Shown piece after piece: positions 61,401 through 64,000 of a stretch of DNA of 64,000 nt. Each line of letters opens with the position of its first letter. Position 1 is the first letter of the stretch. This DNA comes from Guptibacillus hwajinpoensis (GTDB taxonomy: Bacteria > Bacillota > Bacilli > Bacillales > Guptibacillaceae). The stretch lies in contig NZ_LELK01000004.1 in NCBI RefSeq assembly GCF_001039475.1, positions 1,022,330-1,086,329 of the forward strand, in the 5' to 3' direction. A program made the translations under genes and the position numbers. The notes under the pieces were generated by a model. That model was not told the origin of the DNA, made no database searches, and was given only the letters and a program-made list of their open reading frames with translations.

Positions 61401-62876
61401 CCGGATCATTTCATAGAGTGAAGAGAGTAGCTGATCTCTCGTTTGTTCATTATAAATAAATCCTTTTGAAAACGAATTCGGCATTTGGAAGTGTGGTAGC
61501 CATTTCATCCATTCCCAATCTGCGTATTCATCTTCATGAAAAATATAAACAAACCTGACGTCATGATAGCTATGAAAGAAGGCCAATTGCCCAATGATTT
61601 GATGAAGTTCATTTTTCACTACCGCTTCTTTACCGATGAAGCCAACCGCTCCCTGGAATAGATTGGCAGTGATAGGTAGTGAATGGAGTTCATTATAGAC
61701 TTGTTTCAGATTCTGAGATTCTTCTAAAAGTTCATCCATTTCTCGCGTTGACATATCTGCTGAATTGACCGATATATTATAGCTTGCTGGGACCGTCCCA
61801 GTACCTAAGCGAAATTGAAGAAAGTCAGGACTCTCAAAACTTCGCTCCCATAAGCGGTCAGAAACTTGTTCCGTTAAATATTTCATTCGTTCAAAAGAAG
61901 GGAAGTGGAACGTTAGTACTTTCCGCTGCTTTTGAGCTAATTCGTGTAGTTCTTGGCGTTTATCCTCGAGGTACCTTTTGTATATTCTTTTCTTCCGTGC
62001 TTTGGATTTCTTCTGATGACTTTTATCTTTAAAATATTGCACAGTAGATGTAACAAGAGTCGTTGTAAACATCACAACAGAAATAAGAATGAAAATACCT
62101 CTTGGAATAAGGATTGCAACTAACCCCATGACAATTAACATCATTAGCGGAGGGAGGATAATAATCCATAAACTCCGATTGTTTCTCTCTGATTCTTGCG
62201 TTGGAAATGATAAATCAATCTTATCCTCTGGTAGTTCATACATCATTCTTGGCGTTCGACGATAATTAGGGTATTTCTTCTTCATTTCAGATGTCGGAAT
62301 GATCGCTTCTGGTAAAGATGTTTCAAATTCTACCGGACAGGTTATTTCTATCATATCGTCTGCCATTAGAGTAAACGTCAACATAGGAAGGAAAATGATA
62401 TCGCCAATCATCAATTCCGTGCTTCTAGTTAGTAGTGATCCATTTACATAAACAGGTGAATGACCTGAAGGTTTAAGTGTCCAGTGTTTACTCTTGCGGA
62501 TGATCGCTAATCCGGTGTTCTCTTCCAGAGCTTTGAGTACAACATGACTTTCAGTTAACGTTCTGCCAACCTTAATCTCCTCATGGTCACCAATATAATA
62601 GGATTGTTTCTGTGATTGAGATGTTACCATTACAACAATTTCTTCAGATCCAAGTTGGAAGGACGTACGTTCATTTGGCAACAATGCAACGATCTTTTCC
62701 TCTTGACCGGTTAGATAATAGCCGTCGTTAACAAATTCAATCGTTACATGTTCCATCTGTTCTGTGGGAATTGTTATGGCATCATTCGTACTTGATCCGA
62801 TTCTAATAGGGTTTGAACTCTCGTCTAAATCAACTCGTTGATATGTATCTCGAAAGAAAGTCCACAGTTGATCCAT
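58425..62876 (-). CDS. essC: type VII secretion ATPase EssC (YukBA-like)
   Basis: A 1483-residue motor of the Firmicutes type VII secretion system. The N-terminal 200 residues resemble two FHA domains (cytoplasmic, phospho-independent in EssC). Two transmembrane helices lie near 230-275. Three FtsK/SpoIIIE ATPase domains follow, with Walker A motifs at about 668-676 (GTTGSGKSE), 1000-1006 (GSSGFGKT) and 1284-1290 (GQAQKGKT). The first domain is the best conserved and is likely the essential one. The start ATG follows GGAGGTGGAG. The last residues in EssC select secreted effectors. It lies between essB and esaA. Confidence 0.93.
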   Translation of the reverse strand: MDQLWTFFRDTYQRVDLDESSNPIRIGSSTNDAITIPTEQMEHVTIEFVNDGYYLTGQEEKIVALLPNERTSFQLGSEEIVVMVTSQSQKQSYYIGDHEEIKVGRTLTESHVVLKALEENTGLAIIRKSKHWTLKPSGHSPVYVNGSLLTRSTELMIGDIIFLPMLTFTLMADDMIEITCPVEFETSLPEAIIPTSEMKKKYPNYRRTPRMMYELPEDKIDLSFPTQESERNNRSLWIIILPPLMMLIVMGLVAILIPRGIFILISVVMFTTTLVTSTVQYFKDKSHQKKSKARKKRIYKRYLEDKRQELHELAQKQRKVLTFHFPSFERMKYLTEQVSDRLWERSFESPDFLQFRLGTGTVPASYNISVNSADMSTREMDELLEESQNLKQVYNELHSLPITANLFQGAVGFIGKEAVVKNELHQIIGQLAFFHSYHDVRFVYIFHEDEYADWEWMKWLPHFQMPNSFSKGFIYNEQTRDQLLSSLYEMIRERDLEEDKEKIRFAPHYVFVISNHNLISDHVILEYLESEHTHLGLSTIFVAEAKESLSDNIHTLIRFINKNEGDILIQDKKATQISFELDEHKQNGNEQFSRMLRTLNHQRGMTNSIPDKVSFLQMLNIEDINELPISHNWVTNQSSKSLAAPVGLKGRQDVVELNLHEKAHGPHGLLAGTTGSGKSEFLQTYILSLAVHYHPHEVAFLLIDYKGGGMAQPFKQIPHLLGTITNIEGSENFSARALASIKSELKKRQTIFDQYEVSHINDYTKLFKSGVAAEPMPHLFLISDEFAELKTEEPEFIKELVSAARIGRSLGVHLILATQKPGGVIDNQIWSNARFRVALKVQNIEDSREILKNGDAASLTVTGRAYLQVGNNEVYDLFQSAYSRATYMEDTSDMEDEVALVTDLGLVPLSELSSSKESKKKKQSEIEVIVDKIVNVQQELGLNRLPSPWLPPLEKRLYRHQFDSDHMKITFALLDEPEKQAQSPYEYELIKDGNVGVFGSSGFGKTQTLLTLLMGIASTNTPEEAQFYVLDFGNGGLLSIKNLPHTADYFLIDEERKLNKLLKYIQEEFTKRKQLFQHQEVSSITMYNRMNEHPLPLLFITIDNYDLVKEELMDLDPIFTQFARDGQSLGIYLILSATRMNSVRQALMNNLKTKIVHYLLDSSEAYTALGRLPFAPEAIPGRAIMKKEKTHFGQVVLPAEGEDDYEQLASMKEEVQMLQEKYRDATKPVPIPMLPTDLTLETFDTYMKASQSVNDYAIGLHEENVKPVYLSFAQTSHCLVLGQAQKGKTNIMRLLTHQALQEEVDHIAVFDSIDRGLFHLKEEDNTTYLETKEQIEQWLEQVTTEFKAREITYHESINSGQPTPEFSKIFLFIDGYGRFSQTVGTLNQDRMTALIKNYSHLGLSIVASGNSNELTKGYDPLTVELKQIRQIILLMKKSDQTLISLPFDRKEPDIKPGFAYYVKSDSAQKIQVPLVQTERKVHA

Positions 62877-62891
62877 TTCTCCACCTCCAAT

Positions 62892-64000
62892 CTATTTGTC
62901 ATCTTTCTTCTGGTCGTTTTCATCTTCTTTTTGATTTTCCTCTGTCGTATCCTCTTGTGGCTGTTCTTCTGCCTGCTGTTCGTTAAGTTCTCTTTCATAT
63001 TCTTCGAACTCTTGCTCTAAATCGTTAATCATCTGCTGTTTCTTCTCACTATCAAGATCTGAATCTGCTTTAACTTGTTCCTTACGTTTCAGAATGCCAT
63101 ACATTAATAAGTCGCGATCTTCTAAATAACGTGCAACTTCGAGTGCTTGTTCCGCTTCACCCCTACCAATATAAATCCAATATTCATAGTATCTTGGATC
63201 AGATTGAAGTGAGATTGTGTTTCGCACACTTTCTTTTTGCTCATCGGTGAGTGACTCGTTAATGATGTAGGAGAGAGCAAGCTGATACTGCGTCACCTTT
63301 GGTATATCCTCAATGTCATAAGATTGTAGAGAATTGACAACTTCACTGTACTCATTTGTTAAGAAATTCTCCTGTGCCTGTACAATGCTCTCTTGCTTCG
63401 GTTGAAGAAGGAACAGCGAGTACAGAGAGTAAAGTAAAGTTGGGAGTAAGAAAATGGATATGCCAAGCAGCACATAACGGCTCGTTTTCCATTTATTTTT
63501 CTTAACCTTCACAAACTCTGAATCTTTCTTATGTAACTCTTCTATTCTGGAATGAATAATAGGCTGTAGCTCATCTAGTGTTTTGACTTGTAGAACCTGT
63601 TTAAGCTCCGGGGAGAGTGTGAGTGTTTCAGAATAATAGAGATATTGTTCGAATGATTGCTCAGGATTCATCATAGTCGCAACGGTAGCCCGTGTTTCTT
63701 CCAGAATACGTTCTGGCTCATCTTCGTAAGGAGGAAGGCTTTCCTTCACCCCAAAATGCATGAAATATGGGGTCATTCCCTGATCTATGACAATGTTATC
63801 AGGGCAAACAATTAAGTGAAGACGTGTGTAGCGGTGATCTTTTACTTTCTGCACAAGTTGATAGGCACTTGCAAGGCGATCGCTTTCATTCATCTTCTTC
63901 AGTTTAATTGGAAAAGGTGCTATCGAGGGTAAAAGCTCGTGCTGAATACTTACCTCATCTTCATTCATCTCAATCGTTTTATGAATTCCTGTATTGATCT
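62892..64000 (-). CDS. essB: type VII secretion protein EssB (YukC-like), 5' end outside window
   Basis: The frame is open to the window edge, so the N-terminus lies beyond it; about 369 codons are present of an expected 440-450. A pseudokinase-like cytoplasmic domain reads RLHLIVCPDNIVIDQGMTPYFMHFGVKESLPPYE split over its strands, then a transmembrane helix (YVLLGISIFLLPTLLYSLYSLF near its middle), then an extracellular helical part with an acidic, low-complexity tail ending in DDK. I recognise close matches to B. subtilis YukC in each block. EssB is the bridge between EssC and the membrane complex. YukD and YukE/EsxA-like genes are expected just upstream. Confidence 0.92.
   Translation of the reverse strand, partial: INTGIHKTIEMNEDEVSIQHELLPSIAPFPIKLKKMNESDRLASAYQLVQKVKDHRYTRLHLIVCPDNIVIDQGMTPYFMHFGVKESLPPYEDEPERILEETRATVATMMNPEQSFEQYLYYSETLTLSPELKQVLQVKTLDELQPIIHSRIEELHKKDSEFVKVKKNKWKTSRYVLLGISIFLLPTLLYSLYSLFLLQPKQESIVQAQENFLTNEYSEVVNSLQSYDIEDIPKVTQYQLALSYIINESLTDEQKESVRNTISLQSDPRYYEYWIYIGRGEAEQALEVARYLEDRDLLMYGILKRKEQVKADSDLDSEKKQQMINDLEQEFEEYERELNEQQAEEQPQEDTTEENQKEDENDQKKDDK

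Noticed and set aside
1-64000. tRNA, rRNA, CRISPR arrays, insertion sequences, prophage genes, known riboswitches
   Set aside because: Looked for on both strands by eye; no cloverleaf sets, spaced repeats, transposase motifs or conserved riboswitch cores were recognised. Small RNAs cannot be excluded without a covariance-model search.

Overview
The window is bacterial chromosome from a low-to-moderate GC member of the Bacillota, most likely a Bacillaceae species (Bacillus-like, probably environmental or marine/halotolerant). The evidence is strong AGGAGG-type ribosome binding sites, frequent TTG/GTG starts, Bacillus-type regulators (GbsR, ROK/XylR-like, FCD and UTRA GntR proteins, HxlR), candidate CcpA cre sites, a thermolysin-type neutral protease, and a type VII secretion locus in the same order as Bacillus subtilis yukC-yukBA-yueB-yueC. 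No rRNA, tRNA, CRISPR array, insertion sequence or prophage was seen. Most of the window is accessory catabolism and transport.

Layout. (1) 0-3.9 kb: the end of a GntR/UTRA regulator, a class II ketose-bisphosphate aldolase, an aldehyde dehydrogenase and an AEC transporter, probably for splitting a phosphorylated sugar or polyol and oxidising the aldehyde half. (2) 3.9-13.4 kb: a ROK repressor at the centre of a divergent unit, with a secreted PIG-L deacetylase on one side and a ferric/aminophosphonate-type ABC importer plus an argininosuccinate-lyase-family enzyme on the other. Two related operators lie in the divergent intergenic region, so this looks like one regulon for processing, importing and cleaving an unknown extracellular compound. 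(3) 13.5-16.2 kb: a DUF4352 lipoprotein, a MerR regulator and an MpfA/YhdP-like CNNM protein. (4) 16.4-20.9 kb: an FCD-GntR repressor with a 37-bp palindromic operator, controlling a beta-hydroxyacid dehydrogenase, a DUF1537 acid-sugar kinase and a GntP permease. (5) 21.2-28.6 kb: a choline/glycine betaine region with an orphan OpuAC-type binding protein, GbsR, GbsA, a BetA-type choline dehydrogenase and a sodium symporter that strongly resembles the animal high-affinity choline transporter CHT1. (6) 29.3-34.7 kb: TetR; MerR with an AidB-like acyl-CoA dehydrogenase; a zinc-ribbon membrane HtrA-like protease; a small haem-copper-oxidase-like membrane protein; a short hypothetical gene. (7) 34.9-39.2 kb: a SWIM-SNF2 helicase and an HxlR/VOC pair.

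(8) 39.4-47.7 kb: a GntR-controlled TRAP-transporter operon for a sugar acid: DctPQM, a D-2-hydroxyacid dehydrogenase, a KDPG/KDPGal-type aldolase, an RraA-like protein, a DgoK-type kinase and an enolase-superfamily dehydratase or cycloisomerase. (9) 47.7-48.5 kb: two decayed gene fragments (a flavin monooxygenase start and an M42 peptidase end). (10) 48.6-54.8 kb: a tandemly duplicated beta-helix protein, a neutral protease, a class C beta-lactamase-like hydrolase and a thioester-reductase-like SDR. (11) 54.9-64 kb, minus strand: EssA, EsaA, EssC and the C-terminal part of EssB, which runs off the window.

The most interesting systems are the ROK-controlled deacetylase/importer/lyase unit, the CHT1-like choline transporter beside a hybrid Gbs/Bet pathway, and the TRAP sugar-acid operon, whose enzyme set fits a KDGal-type pathway but whose substrate is not obvious. 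All similarities are judged by eye from motifs; no database search was run.
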